This document shows positions 47,935 to 57,070 of a DNA stretch of 64,000 bases, in pieces. A program made the position numbers and the translations under genes. The stretch is from Rhizobiaceae bacterium (GTDB taxonomy: Bacteria; Pseudomonadota; Alphaproteobacteria; Rhizobiales; Rhizobiaceae). The notes under the pieces are model-generated. The model ran no database searches. It saw nothing but the letters and a program-made list of their open reading frames with translations, and was not told the DNA's origin. The stretch is taken from contig JAHBYW010000004.1 in assembly GCA_019635755.1 (NCBI GenBank), positions 1 through 64,000 on the forward strand. Reading direction: 5' to 3'. The stretch's first letter is position 1, and the number at the start of each line of letters is the position of its first letter.

Positions 47935-49506
47935 GTGAGCGAAGATCACGGTTCAGCGCCTGCCGACCTGCTCGAAGTGAGGGGCCTGACCAAGATTTTC
48001 GGTCAGCTGAAGGCGTGCGACAGCATCGACCTCTTGATCGCCAGGGGTGAAATCCACGCATTGCTTGGCGAGAACGGCGCGGGCAAGTCCACCCTCGTCA
48101 AGATGCTGTTCGGCTCCCTCGAGCCGAACGCCGGCGAAATCCGCTGGAACGGGTCGCCGGTGCGGATCACCAGCCCGAGCGCCGCGCGCAAGCTGGGCAT
48201 CGGCATGGTGTTCCAACATTTCTCCCTGTTCGAGGCGCTGACCGCCGCCGAAAACATCGCGCTGTCGCTCGACGCCGGCACGCCGATCGCGACGATCGCC
48301 GCCAAGTCGAAGGCGCTGTCCTACAGCTACGGCCTTCCGCTCGACCCTTATTCGTTGGTCGGCGACCTCTCCGTCGGCGAACGCCAGCGCATCGAGATCA
48401 TCCGCTGCCTGCTGCAGACCCCGCAGCTCATCATCCTCGACGAGCCCACGTCCGTGCTGACGCCGCAGGAGGCCGACAAGCTGTTTGAGACGCTGGAGCG
48501 GCTGCGCGCCGAGGGCAAGTCGATCCTCTACATTTCGCATCGCCTCGAAGAGGTGAAACGCATGTGCGACCGCGCCACGGTGCTTCGGCACGGCAAGGTC
48601 GTCGGCCATTGCGATCCCCGCCAGGAAACCGCGGCGTCGCTGGCGCGCATGATGGTCGGCAACGACGTGCACGCGGTGACGCGTCCGCCCGTCGACGGCC
48701 TCGCCGAGGCGCAGGCGCTGCTGCAGATAAGCAACCTCAACCGCAAGCCCGCGACGCCCTTCTCGATCCCGCTCAAGAACATCAATCTCGACGTGCGCGC
48801 CGGAGAAGTCATCGGCATCGCTGGCGTCGCCGGGAACGGGCAGGGCGAGTTCTTCGAGGCTGTGTCGGGCGAGGTGCTCCAGGACCGCGCGTCCACGATC
48901 AGAATCCGGGGCAAGGATGCCGGCCGCCTGTCGATCTCGGGCCGGCGCCTGCAGGGGGCTGCCTTCGTCCCCGAGGAGCGGCTGGGCCACGGCGCGGCTC
49001 CGCGCATGAAGCTGTCGGAGAACCTGCTCCTGTCCCGCCACCGGACGGATCGGGGCGCGTTCGTCGGCGGACTCGGCATGATCCGGACGCCGGCCATCTC
49101 GGCGGCGTCGCAGCGTATCATCGCGGAGATGGACGTACGCAAGAGCGCGGTCGACCCTGAAGCCGCGGCGCTGTCCGGCGGCAATCTGCAGAAGTTCATC
49201 ATCGGCCGCGAGCTTGACCGGAAACCCCTCGTCATGGTCGTCAACCAGCCGACCTGGGGCGTCGACGCCGGCGCCGCCGCCCGCATCCGCCAGGCGCTGA
49301 TCGAGCTGTCGCGCGCGGGCTCGGCGGTGCTGGTCATCAGCCAGGACCTGGACGAGCTGTTCGAGGTCTCGGACGCCATCGCCGTCATGCACAATGGCGA
49401 GCTGTCCAAGCCGATGCCGCGCGCCGAAGCGACCTTCGAGAAGATCGGGCTCCTGATGGGCGGCGCCGAGCCGGGCCATGTCGAGCATCCGCAGGAGGTG
49501 GCGTGA
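47935..49506 (+). CDS. BMP-type ABC importer, ATP-binding protein
   Basis: Duplicated ATPase of 523 residues that powers uptake of nucleosides or simple sugars (YufO/RbsA-like). The first NBD has Walker A GENGAGKST (45-53), signature LSVGERQRIEI and Walker B LIILDEPTS. The second NBD has signature LSGGNLQKFIIGREL, but its Walker A is replaced by AGNGQGEFFEA and its Walker B ends NQPT (437-440) rather than DEPT, so it is likely inactive. The GTG at 47935 is preferred; an in-frame ATG at 47887 would add 16 residues. Permease genes follow with overlaps. Confidence 0.92.
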   Translation: MSEDHGSAPADLLEVRGLTKIFGQLKACDSIDLLIARGEIHALLGENGAGKSTLVKMLFGSLEPNAGEIRWNGSPVRITSPSAARKLGIGMVFQHFSLFEALTAAENIALSLDAGTPIATIAAKSKALSYSYGLPLDPYSLVGDLSVGERQRIEIIRCLLQTPQLIILDEPTSVLTPQEADKLFETLERLRAEGKSILYISHRLEEVKRMCDRATVLRHGKVVGHCDPRQETAASLARMMVGNDVHAVTRPPVDGLAEAQALLQISNLNRKPATPFSIPLKNINLDVRAGEVIGIAGVAGNGQGEFFEAVSGEVLQDRASTIRIRGKDAGRLSISGRRLQGAAFVPEERLGHGAAPRMKLSENLLLSRHRTDRGAFVGGLGMIRTPAISAASQRIIAEMDVRKSAVDPEAAALSGGNLQKFIIGRELDRKPLVMVVNQPTWGVDAGAAARIRQALIELSRAGSAVLVISQDLDELFEVSDAIAVMHNGELSKPMPRAEATFEKIGLLMGGAEPGHVEHPQEVA

Positions 49507-50648
49507 TGCGTGTCGAACTCGTCAGGCGGCCGCAGCAATCGGCGCTGTTCTCGGCACTCTCGCCGTTCATCGCGCTGGGGCTCACACTGATTGCCGGCGC
49601 CATCATGTTCTCGCTGCTTGGCAAGAATCCGGGCACCGCGCTCTACTACTATTTCATCGATCCCCTCACCGGCATATGGGACCCGTCCAACCGCTGGCAG
49701 CTGCACGAGCTGGCGATCAAGGCGGCGCCGCTGATCCTCATCGCCGTCGGCCTGTCCGTCTGCTACCTCTCCAACAACTGGAACATCGGCGCCGAGGGCC
49801 AGTTCATCGCCGGCGCCATCGCCGGATCGTTCATCCCGGTGGTGTTCCCGGGCTTCCAGACATGGGCGACGCTTCCGCTGATGCTGATCTTCGGCATGAT
49901 CGGCGGTGCCGCCTATGCCTCGATCCCGGCGTTCCTGAAGGTCCGCTTCAACACCAACGAGATCCTGACCAGTCTGATGCTGGTCTACGTGGCGCAGCTC
50001 TTCAACGACTGGCTGGTCCGAGGCATCTGGCGCAACCCGCAGGGGATGAGCTTCCCGGGCACGATCCGCTTCAATGAATATGCGATCCTTCCCGAGATAT
50101 GGCCGGAGGCCGGCCGCGCGCATTGGGGGTTCGTGTTCGCTCTCGTCGCTGCCCTGGCTGTCTGGTTCATGCTGTCCAAGACGCTGCGCGGCTTCGAGGT
50201 GAAGGTGCTCGGCCAGAGCCCCAGGGCAGGGCGGTTCGCCGGCTTCTCCGCGAAGAAGATGGTGTTCTTCGTCTTCCTGCTGTCCGGAGCCCTGGCGGGA
50301 CTGGCTGGCATTTCGGAGGTGGCCGGGCCGATCGCGCATCTCAACGAGAAGATCTCGATCGGATACGGCTTCACCGCGATCATCGTTGCCTTCCTCGGGC
50401 GTCTCAACCCGCTGGGAATCGTCGCGGCCGGGCTGATCCTGGCGCTGACCTATCTCGGCGGAGAGGCGGCGCAGATCTCGCTGCAGCTCTCGGACAAGTC
50501 GGTGCGAGCCTTCCAGGGCCTGCTGCTGTTCTTCGTGCTCGCCTGCGACACGCTGATCCACTACCGCATCCGCTTCGTGGGGGCGCCGGCGCGCGGAGTT
50601 CCGCAGGCCGCGGCCAAGCCGGCCGGGGAGGCCGCCAGCCATGTTTGA
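49506..50648 (+). CDS. BMP-type ABC importer, permease 1
   Basis: Inner-membrane permease of 380 residues (BPD_transp_2 family, YufP-like) with about ten membrane segments. It contains LSNNWNIGAEGQFIAGAI and YGFTAIIVAFLGRLNPLG, the conserved permease loop. The ATG at 49506 overlaps the ATPase stop by one base (TGATG); a GTG one codon earlier is possible. It overlaps permease 2 by 8 bases. Confidence 0.93.
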   Translation: MRVELVRRPQQSALFSALSPFIALGLTLIAGAIMFSLLGKNPGTALYYYFIDPLTGIWDPSNRWQLHELAIKAAPLILIAVGLSVCYLSNNWNIGAEGQFIAGAIAGSFIPVVFPGFQTWATLPLMLIFGMIGGAAYASIPAFLKVRFNTNEILTSLMLVYVAQLFNDWLVRGIWRNPQGMSFPGTIRFNEYAILPEIWPEAGRAHWGFVFALVAALAVWFMLSKTLRGFEVKVLGQSPRAGRFAGFSAKKMVFFVFLLSGALAGLAGISEVAGPIAHLNEKISIGYGFTAIIVAFLGRLNPLGIVAAGLILALTYLGGEAAQISLQLSDKSVRAFQGLLLFFVLACDTLIHYRIRFVGAPARGVPQAAAKPAGEAASHV

Positions 50649-51615
50649 GCAGATCATCATCACGATCGCCACGGCAGCGACACCGCTGCTGATCGCTGCG
50701 ATCGGAGAGCTCGTCGTCGAGCGTTCCGGCGTGCTGAATCTCGGTGTCGAAGGCATGATGGTGATGGGCGCGGTCACCGGCTTCGCCATCGCCTATCTGG
50801 TTGGGTCGTCGAACACGTGGCTGCCCGAATCGATGCTCGGCTACGCGCCGTGGCTGGTCAAGGCGGCGCCGTGGGTCGGTCTGCTCGCTGCCATCATCGT
50901 CGGTGCGCTCTTCTCGCTGCTCTTCGGCTTTCTCACGCTCACGCTGGTCACCAACCAGGTGGCAACCGGGCTGGCGCTGACCCTGCTTGGCCTCGGCCTT
51001 TCGGGCATGCTGGGCGAGGGCTTCACCGGCTTGCCGGGCTTCAAGCTGCCGACGCTCTACATACCCGTGCTCACCGACCTGCCGTTGGTCGGAAAGCTGA
51101 TCTTCGGCCAGGACCCGGTCTTCTACATGTCGATCGCGCTGACCGCCGGCGTGGCGTGGTTCCTGTTCCGCACCCGGGCCGGCCTGACGTTGCGTTCGGT
51201 CGGCGACAATCACGGCTCGGCGCATGCGCTGGGCATCGACGTGATCCGGATACGCTACCTCGCGGTGATGTTCGGCGGCGCCTGCGCAGGGGCGGCCGGC
51301 GGCTATCTGTCGCTGCTCTACACGACGCAGTGGATCGAGAACATGACGGCCGGGCGTGGTTGGATCGCGCTTGCGCTGGTGGTCTTCGCTGCATGGCGGC
51401 CATGGCGCGTGCTGGCCGGCGCCTATCTCTTCGGGGCGGTATCGATCGGCCAGCTGCACGCGCAGGCGCTGGGCATAGGCATCCCCTCTCAACTGCTTTC
51501 TTCGCTCCCCTATCTGGCGACGATCATCGTCCTCGTTCTAATCTCCAGGAACAGGCGTTTGACGATGGTCAACACACCGGCTTCGCTGGGGCGGCCGTTT
51601 GTGCCAGATCGCTGA
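50641..51615 (+). CDS. BMP-type ABC importer, permease 2
   Basis: Second permease of 324 residues (YufQ-like) with about nine membrane segments. ERSGVLNLGVEGMMVMGAVT near the N terminus and WIALALVVFAAWRPWRVLAG near the C terminus are characteristic. It pairs with permease 1 to form the channel. The receptor gene follows 50 bases later. Confidence 0.93.
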   Translation: MFEQIIITIATAATPLLIAAIGELVVERSGVLNLGVEGMMVMGAVTGFAIAYLVGSSNTWLPESMLGYAPWLVKAAPWVGLLAAIIVGALFSLLFGFLTLTLVTNQVATGLALTLLGLGLSGMLGEGFTGLPGFKLPTLYIPVLTDLPLVGKLIFGQDPVFYMSIALTAGVAWFLFRTRAGLTLRSVGDNHGSAHALGIDVIRIRYLAVMFGGACAGAAGGYLSLLYTTQWIENMTAGRGWIALALVVFAAWRPWRVLAGAYLFGAVSIGQLHAQALGIGIPSQLLSSLPYLATIIVLVLISRNRRLTMVNTPASLGRPFVPDR

Positions 51616-51665
51616 TACAAGAAAGATGGGATAGTGCCCCTGAAACCCACGAGAGGACGAACTCC

Positions 51666-52742
51666 ATGAAGAAGACCCTCCTGTCACTCGCCGCGACGGC
51701 GGCCGTGCTGTCGTTCGGCACGTTCGCTGCCGAGGCGAAGGTGAAAGCGTGCTTTGTTTATGTCGGCCCGATCGGCGATTTCGGCTGGTCTTATCAGCAC
51801 CATCAGGGTGCGCTCGAGATGCAGAAGAACCTCGGCGGCGAAGCCGAGGTCGAGCTTGCCTATTCGGAAAGCGTGCCCGAGGGCGCCGATGCCGAGCGTG
51901 TCCTCGAGCGCTACGCCCGCTCCGGCTGCAACATCATCTTCACGACCTCGTTCGGCTACATGGACGCCACCAACGCGGTGGCGGGCAAGTTCCCCGACGT
52001 GAAGTTCGAGCACGCAACCGGCTTCAAGCGCGAGCATGCAAACGTCGCGACGTACAACTCGAAGTTCCACGAGGGCCGCTACGTGCAGGGCGTGATCGCC
52101 GCCAAGATGTCCAAGGCCGGCGTCGCCGGTTACATCGCGTCGTTCCCGATCCCCGAGGTGGTGATGGGCATCAACGCCTTCGTGCTCGGCGCGCAGTCGG
52201 TCAATCCCGACTTCAAGGTGAAGGTCGTGTGGGCCAACACCTGGTTCGATCCCGGCAAGGAAGCCGACGCCGCCAAGGCGCTGATCGACCAGGGCGTCGA
52301 CATCATCACGCAGCACACGGACTCGACCGCGCCGCTGCAGGTCGCGCATGAGCGCGGTATCAAGGCGTTCGGCCAGGCCTCGGACATGATCAAGTTCGGT
52401 CCCGAGACGCAGCTGACCTCGATCGTCGACAACTGGGGCCCGTACTACACCGAACGCGTCAAGGCGGTGATCGACGGGACCTGGCAGCAGGTCGACGTCT
52501 GGGGTGGCATGGATCACGGCCATGTCGTGATGGCGCCCTACACGAACATGCCCGACGACGTGAAGGCCGCCGCCGAGGCGATCGAGGCGAGGATCAAGTC
52601 GAAGGAGTTCAACCCGTTCACGGGGCCGATCACCAAGCAGGACGGTTCGGAATGGCTGAAGGCCGGCGAGGTCGCCGAGGACGGCGTGCTGCTCGGCCTG
52701 AACTTCTACGTCGCAGGCGTCGACGACAAGCTGCCTCAGTAA
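51666..52742 (+). CDS. BMP-family substrate-binding protein
   Basis: Periplasmic receptor of 358 residues of the basic membrane protein (PnrA/Med) family, whose members bind purine nucleosides; others may bind autoinducer-2-like or sugar ligands. A Sec signal peptide (1-24, ending AAEAK) has no lipobox. VGPIGDFGWSYQHHQGA and GCNIIFTTSFGYMD lie in the N-terminal lobe. It is the last gene of the importer and is followed by a strong terminator. The usual high level of receptor would fit the separate ribosome binding site AGAGGACG. Confidence 0.93.
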   Translation: MKKTLLSLAATAAVLSFGTFAAEAKVKACFVYVGPIGDFGWSYQHHQGALEMQKNLGGEAEVELAYSESVPEGADAERVLERYARSGCNIIFTTSFGYMDATNAVAGKFPDVKFEHATGFKREHANVATYNSKFHEGRYVQGVIAAKMSKAGVAGYIASFPIPEVVMGINAFVLGAQSVNPDFKVKVVWANTWFDPGKEADAAKALIDQGVDIITQHTDSTAPLQVAHERGIKAFGQASDMIKFGPETQLTSIVDNWGPYYTERVKAVIDGTWQQVDVWGGMDHGHVVMAPYTNMPDDVKAAAEAIEARIKSKEFNPFTGPITKQDGSEWLKAGEVAEDGVLLGLNFYVAGVDDKLPQ

Positions 52743-52765
52743 TCCGGGCCTTCGGGTCGGAAGCG

Positions 52766-52797
52766 AAAGGACGCCTCCGGGCGTCCTTTCTTTTTTT
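52766..52797 (+). terminator. Intrinsic terminator after BMP importer operon
   Basis: A perfect 10-bp stem, AAAGGACGCC (52766-52775) and GGCGTCCTTT (52780-52789), closes TCCG and is followed by C and seven T. Confidence 0.9.
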
Positions 52798-52815
52798 GCG
52801 CAGGTGGACCCGGTA

Positions 52816-53526
52816 CTAGCCGCGGATGGCGATGATCGACTTGTTCGTCGCCATGAACTTCTCGTGCGATACGACGGCGTCGGGGAACAGGCGGCGCATC
52901 TGGCGGGTCGACAGCAGCCGATGGTGATAGATGATGTCGTCGGCCTCGGCGCGATCCTCGATGCGGCGGAAGAAACCGAGCGAAAAGCGCATGATCAGGC
53001 GCGCCCTGACGGATTCCGGCAGGTACTGGAAGCCCGGGAAGCGAAAGTGCGGCTCGTAGGGGAACCAGTAGTTCGGCGTCTGGATGTAGTAGCGGTCGGC
53101 CAGCCGCCTGGCGTTGGCCGCGAACATCTCCATGTCCCGCCACACGCCGACATGCTCGATGACCGAGTTGGAATGGACGAGGTCGAACCGCTGCCCCCGG
53201 CACAGGTCCGGCGCGGTCGCGCTGCCTTCCACGAACGTGAAGACATCGTCGCGGCCGATCGTCTGCGGTTCGGTGTTGACGACGGTGATGTTCAGCCGCC
53301 GGCGGTTCTGCTCGATGAACCTCTCGCCGATCAGCCAGTAGGTTTCCGTTCCCCCCAGGTCGAGGATGTCGCAGCGGCCGCGCTCGGAAAGCACCTTCTC
53401 GATCAGTGCCTGCACGGCCTGGAAGCGGCGCGACCGGAAGCCGAACTCGACACTGCTCCTGTCCCGGTACGGGTCATAGGCAGCGACGTCCGCGGTGGTG
53501 TCGATCGTTGTTCCGGCGGCTGACAT
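52816..53526 (-). CDS. Class I SAM-dependent methyltransferase
   Basis: It has 236 residues. Motif I is CDILDLGGTETYWL and motif II/III lies in FDLVHSNSVIEHVGVWRDME, the methyltransferase-11/23 layout. YYIQTPNYWFPYEPHFRFPG further on recalls methyltransferases acting on glycan or lipid substrates; the substrate is unknown. The ATG at 53526 (MSAAGT) with GGGGAA upstream is preferred to a 12-residue longer frame. Confidence 0.85.
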   Translation of the reverse strand: MSAAGTTIDTTADVAAYDPYRDRSSVEFGFRSRRFQAVQALIEKVLSERGRCDILDLGGTETYWLIGERFIEQNRRRLNITVVNTEPQTIGRDDVFTFVEGSATAPDLCRGQRFDLVHSNSVIEHVGVWRDMEMFAANARRLADRYYIQTPNYWFPYEPHFRFPGFQYLPESVRARLIMRFSLGFFRRIEDRAEADDIIYHHRLLSTRQMRRLFPDAVVSHEKFMATNKSIIAIRG

Positions 53527-53586
53527 GCGCGTTCCCCAGGTCCTTGCCCGGTCGTACGACAAAAGCCCCGGGCCCGCCGCGTTAAA

Positions 53587-53603
53587 GTTAACACGTGGTT
53601 AAC
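53587..53603. repeat. Paired GTTAAC sites before methyltransferase gene
   Basis: GTTAAC at 53587-53592 and 53598-53603, separated by ACGTG, giving a near-palindrome of 17 bases in the 95-base gap between radC and the methyltransferase. AT-rich in a GC-rich setting; a regulator site is possible. Confidence 0.3.
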
Positions 53604-53621
53604 GCCTGGCCGGCCGCGCCC

Positions 53622-54380
53622 TCAGATCAGCAGCAGGCCCTTCATGCTCGCATGGCCCTTCTTGCCGACGATGATGTGGTCGTGAACGGCAATGCCGAGC
53701 GGCCGCGCGGTGTCGATGATCGTCCGCGTCATGTCGATATCCGCCTTCGACGGCGTCGGGTCGCCGGACGGGTGATTATGGACCAGGATGATCGCCGTCG
53801 CGCCATGCTGCAGGGCGCGCGCCACCACCTCGCGCGGATAGACGGGCGTATGGTCGACCGTCCCAACCTGCTGCACCTCGTCGGCGATCAGGGCATTCTT
53901 CTTGTCGAGGAAGAGGACCCTGAACTGCTCCCGGGGCTCGAATGCCATGGACGTCCGACAATAGGCGAGCACGCTGTCCCATGACGAGAGCACCTCGCGT
54001 CCCTTGATCTCGCCGAAGGCCATGCGCGCCGCGGCGGCCGAGATGATCTTGACGTCCAGCGCCGTCGCCCGCCCCATTCCGGCCACGTCCGCCAGCGCCT
54101 GCTCGGTTGCACCGAGCACCTCGGCCAAGGTGCCGAAACGCGCAAGCAGCGCCTTGGCGAGGGGTTTGGTATCCCGGCGGGGGATCGAGCGGTAGAGAAG
54201 CAGTTCGAGCAGCTCGTAGTCGGCCAGCGCATTGGCCCCGGCGGCCTCGAAACGCTCCCTCAAACGGTCCCGATGGCCATGGAAATGCGGTTTCTCGACG
54301 GGTTTCGGCGCCGTTCGCCCGGACACCGCAACCGGCCGCTCCCCGAAAAACCCACGTTCGTCCTCGGCCTCGTCGGCCAT
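53622..54380 (-). CDS. radC: RadC-family JAB/MPN-domain protein
   Basis: It has 252 residues. An N-terminal helix-hairpin-helix part ([33 protein letters not shown]) precedes the metallo-domain with the JAMM motif H201, H203 and D214 in [17 protein letters not shown]. RadC was once linked to DNA repair, but its biochemical role is unsettled. It starts 56 bases downstream of the map stop on the same strand and may share its transcript. Confidence 0.95.
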   Translation of the reverse strand: MADEAEDERGFFGERPVAVSGRTAPKPVEKPHFHGHRDRLRERFEAAGANALADYELLELLLYRSIPRRDTKPLAKALLARFGTLAEVLGATEQALADVAGMGRATALDVKIISAAAARMAFGEIKGREVLSSWDSVLAYCRTSMAFEPREQFRVLFLDKKNALIADEVQQVGTVDHTPVYPREVVARALQHGATAIILVHNHPSGDPTPSKADIDMTRTIIDTARPLGIAVHDHIIVGKKGHASMKGLLLI

Positions 54381-54436
54381 TGCCAGTCACACCTCAGTAT
54401 TTCCCGCGCGGCGTTACTTCGCCGGTCGGAAAAATA

Positions 54437-55264
54437 CTAGGACGCGAGGCCCGGCCGGTCGAGTCCCGCAGGTGAAAGCGTGAAGATCTCGCAACCATCG
54501 GCGGTCACGCCGACGGAATGCTCGTACTGCGCCGACAGCGACCTGTCCCGGGTGACGGCGGTCCACCCGTCGGACAGCACCTTCACATGGGGGCGGCCGA
54601 GATTGATCATCGGCTCGATGGTGAAGATCATGCCTTCGCGCATCTCCACGCCTTCGTTCGCGCTGCCGTAGTGCAGGATGTTCGGCGCGTCATGGAACAG
54701 GCGACCGACTCCATGGCCGCAGAAGTCGCGCACGACAGAGCAGCGCTCGCGCTCGGCATAGGACTGGATCGCCGCGCCGATCGCGCCGGTCCTGACGCCT
54801 GGCTTCACCGCCGCGATGCCGCGCATCAGGCATTCATGCGTGACCTCGAGGAGTCGCTCCGCTGCCCGCTTGATCTGTCCGACCGGATACATCCGGCTGG
54901 AGTCGCCATGCCAGCCGTCCAGCAGGTAGGTGACGTCGATGTTGACGATGTCTCCTTCCTTGAGGGGCTTGTCGTCTGGGATGCCGTGGCACACGACATG
55001 GTTGATCGAGGTGCAGCTCGACTTCGTGTAGCCGCGATAGTTGAGCGTCGCAGGCAAAGCACCATGATCCAGCCCGAACTCCATGACGAAGCGATCGATC
55101 GCCTCCGTCGTGACACCAGGGCGGACCATGGCGACCAACTCGTCCAGGCAGCGGGCCGTGAGCTGTGAGGCCGCGCGCATGCCGGAAAAATCGTCGGCGC
55201 CATAGAGCCTGATCTGGCCGGTGTTCCGGAGTGGCGCCACGGCCGCGTCGAGATAGGTGACCAT
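54437..55264 (-). CDS. map: Methionine aminopeptidase, type I
   Basis: It removes the initiator methionine from nascent proteins. It has 275 residues (E. coli 264). The five metal ligands are visible: D110 (VNIDVTYLL), D121 (WHGDSSRMY), H184 (FCGHGVGRLF), E217 (FTIEPMINLG) and E248 (QYEHSVGV). It contains NYRGYTKSSCTSINHVVCHG. It is divergent from the RTX protein gene. Confidence 0.97.
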   Translation of the reverse strand: MVTYLDAAVAPLRNTGQIRLYGADDFSGMRAASQLTARCLDELVAMVRPGVTTEAIDRFVMEFGLDHGALPATLNYRGYTKSSCTSINHVVCHGIPDDKPLKEGDIVNIDVTYLLDGWHGDSSRMYPVGQIKRAAERLLEVTHECLMRGIAAVKPGVRTGAIGAAIQSYAERERCSVVRDFCGHGVGRLFHDAPNILHYGSANEGVEMREGMIFTIEPMINLGRPHVKVLSDGWTAVTRDRSLSAQYEHSVGVTADGCEIFTLSPAGLDRPGLAS

Positions 55265-55333
55265 ACGATTTCCCTGCCGACTTCATGCACGGCTTGCCGG
55301 GACATTTGGCACCCGGCGGCGCGCCGTTCAACC

Positions 55334-55350
55334 CCTGGACCGTGTCCAGG
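55334..55350. repeat. Perfect 7-bp inverted repeat between map and RTX gene
   Basis: CCTGGAC (55334-55340), CGT, GTCCAGG (55344-55350). It lies in the 212-base divergent gap and could be an operator for either gene. Confidence 0.35.
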
Positions 55351-55476
55351 TGACGGCAAGCGCACACGCTGGCGTTGCGCCGACGTGAAATGAAAGGCAG
55401 AATGCGCGCGCTTGAGGGAGTGGCATCGCGTCGTCCTTGGGTGGTCCGGGGCGCGGCATGCCGGTGAGGAAGCCGA

Positions 55477-57006
55477 ATGACGGACATCACTGTCGACCCT
55501 CCGGGCGCAGTCAATTTCAGCGCCGTCGACGAGATCATCACAATCTTCCCTGCAGTAACGGCAGCTTTTGGCGCCAGCAGCAATTTCGCCAACACGAAGC
55601 TGGTCAACAACGGTGTCATTCGCCATGTGAACGCCACCGGCGTGAATTATTTCACGGCGTCCGGCGGTGAGATCGTAAACGGCCTCAATGCCGTTATCGA
55701 GGCGCGGTTCGGGGTCATCATCGCTTCGACGCTCGGCGTGGCGCTCACCAACAACGGCGAGATCACCGCGGACGACGATGCGGTTGTCGCCGACTCCGGC
55801 GTCGGCGGAGTCGCCGGCAAGGCAACCGTCATCAACAACGGAACGATTTCGGGGGTCGACACAGGGTTGACCACCAACAGTGGCATTTTCGCAGGCATCA
55901 CCAATAGCGGTACGATCGAAGGCGATACCGCGATCAGGCTCGAATCGGCCAACGCATCTCAGTCGCCCCTGATCAACAACAGCGGCACGATTGAAGGCAT
56001 TTCATTCGCGATCCACGCTAGCAACCTTCAGTACCTGAACCTCTTCAATGAAGGTTTCGTGGTTGGTGATCTCGTCAGCGAAGGCGCAGCCTCGCCGGAC
56101 ACGATCGTCAATCCGGGAAGCATCGCCGGCAACATTTCACTCGGGGGCGGCGCTGACAACCTTCTCAACCAGGGCGGCAGGATTGCGGGCGATGTTTCGA
56201 CCGGGGCCGATGCCGACGTAGTGGGAAATACCGGTTCAATTGTCGGAGCTGTGCTCGCGGGAAGCGGTGTGGACAGCCTCTACAATGCGGGCTCGATACT
56301 CGGCCAAGTGAACATGGGCGACGATGTGGATACGATCAGCAACGCTGGCACGATGCGAGGCAATGTCTGGCTGGGCGCCGGTGTCGGATTGCTGAACAAT
56401 ACCGGCGCGATCGTCGGCAACGTCTATTTCGAAGGTGACGGTGACCGGCTGACGAACACTGGGAGCATTTCCGGCAGCGTTTTTATGGGTGACGGCTCCG
56501 ACAAAATGTCAGGCGCCGGGAGGGTAACGGGTTCCGTCTTCGGCCTTGGCGGCAATGACCTCCTGTTCGGCGGCAAATATCGCGACCGCCTCGATGGCGG
56601 CAGTGGGCGCGACCAGCTGTCTGGCGGGGCCGGGAACGACTTCCTCTTCGGCGGCGAGGGTGCTGACTTGATCGGCGGCGGCCCGGGTAGGGACATTCTC
56701 ACCGGGGGGCCGGGTTCCGATCGGTGCATTTTTTCGCCAGGCAGGGGCACCGACAAGATCATGGACTTTGCGCGTGTCGACGTGATCGATCTCCGCGCCA
56801 TCGACGCCATACGGGGGCCTGGAAACCAGCGTTTCGAATGGATCGGTCGCCAGAAGTTCGACCTGAATGATCCAGGCGAACTCCGCTACGAGATCAGGAA
56901 GAGTGAGGTGTACATCTACGGGAACACGGACCGGGACCGGCAGGCCGAGTTCACGTTGATCCTCGACGACCGGATCAAGCTGGGAAAGGGAGATTTCGTT
57001 CTGTGA
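55477..57006 (+). CDS. RTX beta-solenoid protein with serralysin-like C-terminal secretion domain
   Basis: Predicted type I secretion substrate of 509 residues without an N-terminal signal peptide. Residues about 40-355 are repeats built on N-x-G-x-I-x-G, with a 19-20 residue period in the second half (for example NTGSIVGAVLAGSGVDSLY). Residues 360-412 are RTX nonapeptides (GGxGxDxLx). Residues 415-509 resemble the M10 serralysin C-terminal domain (FSPGRGTDKIMDF, WIGRQKF) and end DFVL, the acidic-plus-hydrophobic terminus typical of type I secretion. No protease or other enzymatic domain is seen. No secretion ABC genes lie in the window. GAGGAAG precedes the ATG. Codon use looks more AT-rich than in neighbours. 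Confidence 0.82.
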   Translation: MTDITVDPPGAVNFSAVDEIITIFPAVTAAFGASSNFANTKLVNNGVIRHVNATGVNYFTASGGEIVNGLNAVIEARFGVIIASTLGVALTNNGEITADDDAVVADSGVGGVAGKATVINNGTISGVDTGLTTNSGIFAGITNSGTIEGDTAIRLESANASQSPLINNSGTIEGISFAIHASNLQYLNLFNEGFVVGDLVSEGAASPDTIVNPGSIAGNISLGGGADNLLNQGGRIAGDVSTGADADVVGNTGSIVGAVLAGSGVDSLYNAGSILGQVNMGDDVDTISNAGTMRGNVWLGAGVGLLNNTGAIVGNVYFEGDGDRLTNTGSISGSVFMGDGSDKMSGAGRVTGSVFGLGGNDLLFGGKYRDRLDGGSGRDQLSGGAGNDFLFGGEGADLIGGGPGRDILTGGPGSDRCIFSPGRGTDKIMDFARVDVIDLRAIDAIRGPGNQRFEWIGRQKFDLNDPGELRYEIRKSEVYIYGNTDRDRQAEFTLILDDRIKLGKGDFVL

Positions 57007-57070
57007 GCAGAGGCCGGGAACCTACCGCGGCTCCATTTCATTGAGCGAGCACGAAGCTGGCACCGGGTCC

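Noticed and set aside
57016-57043. EcfG-like promoter (GGAAC-N17-CATT) before the TspO gene
   Set aside because: The -10 part is CATT and not CGTT, so the match is not good enough in contrast to the exact one at 28320-28344.
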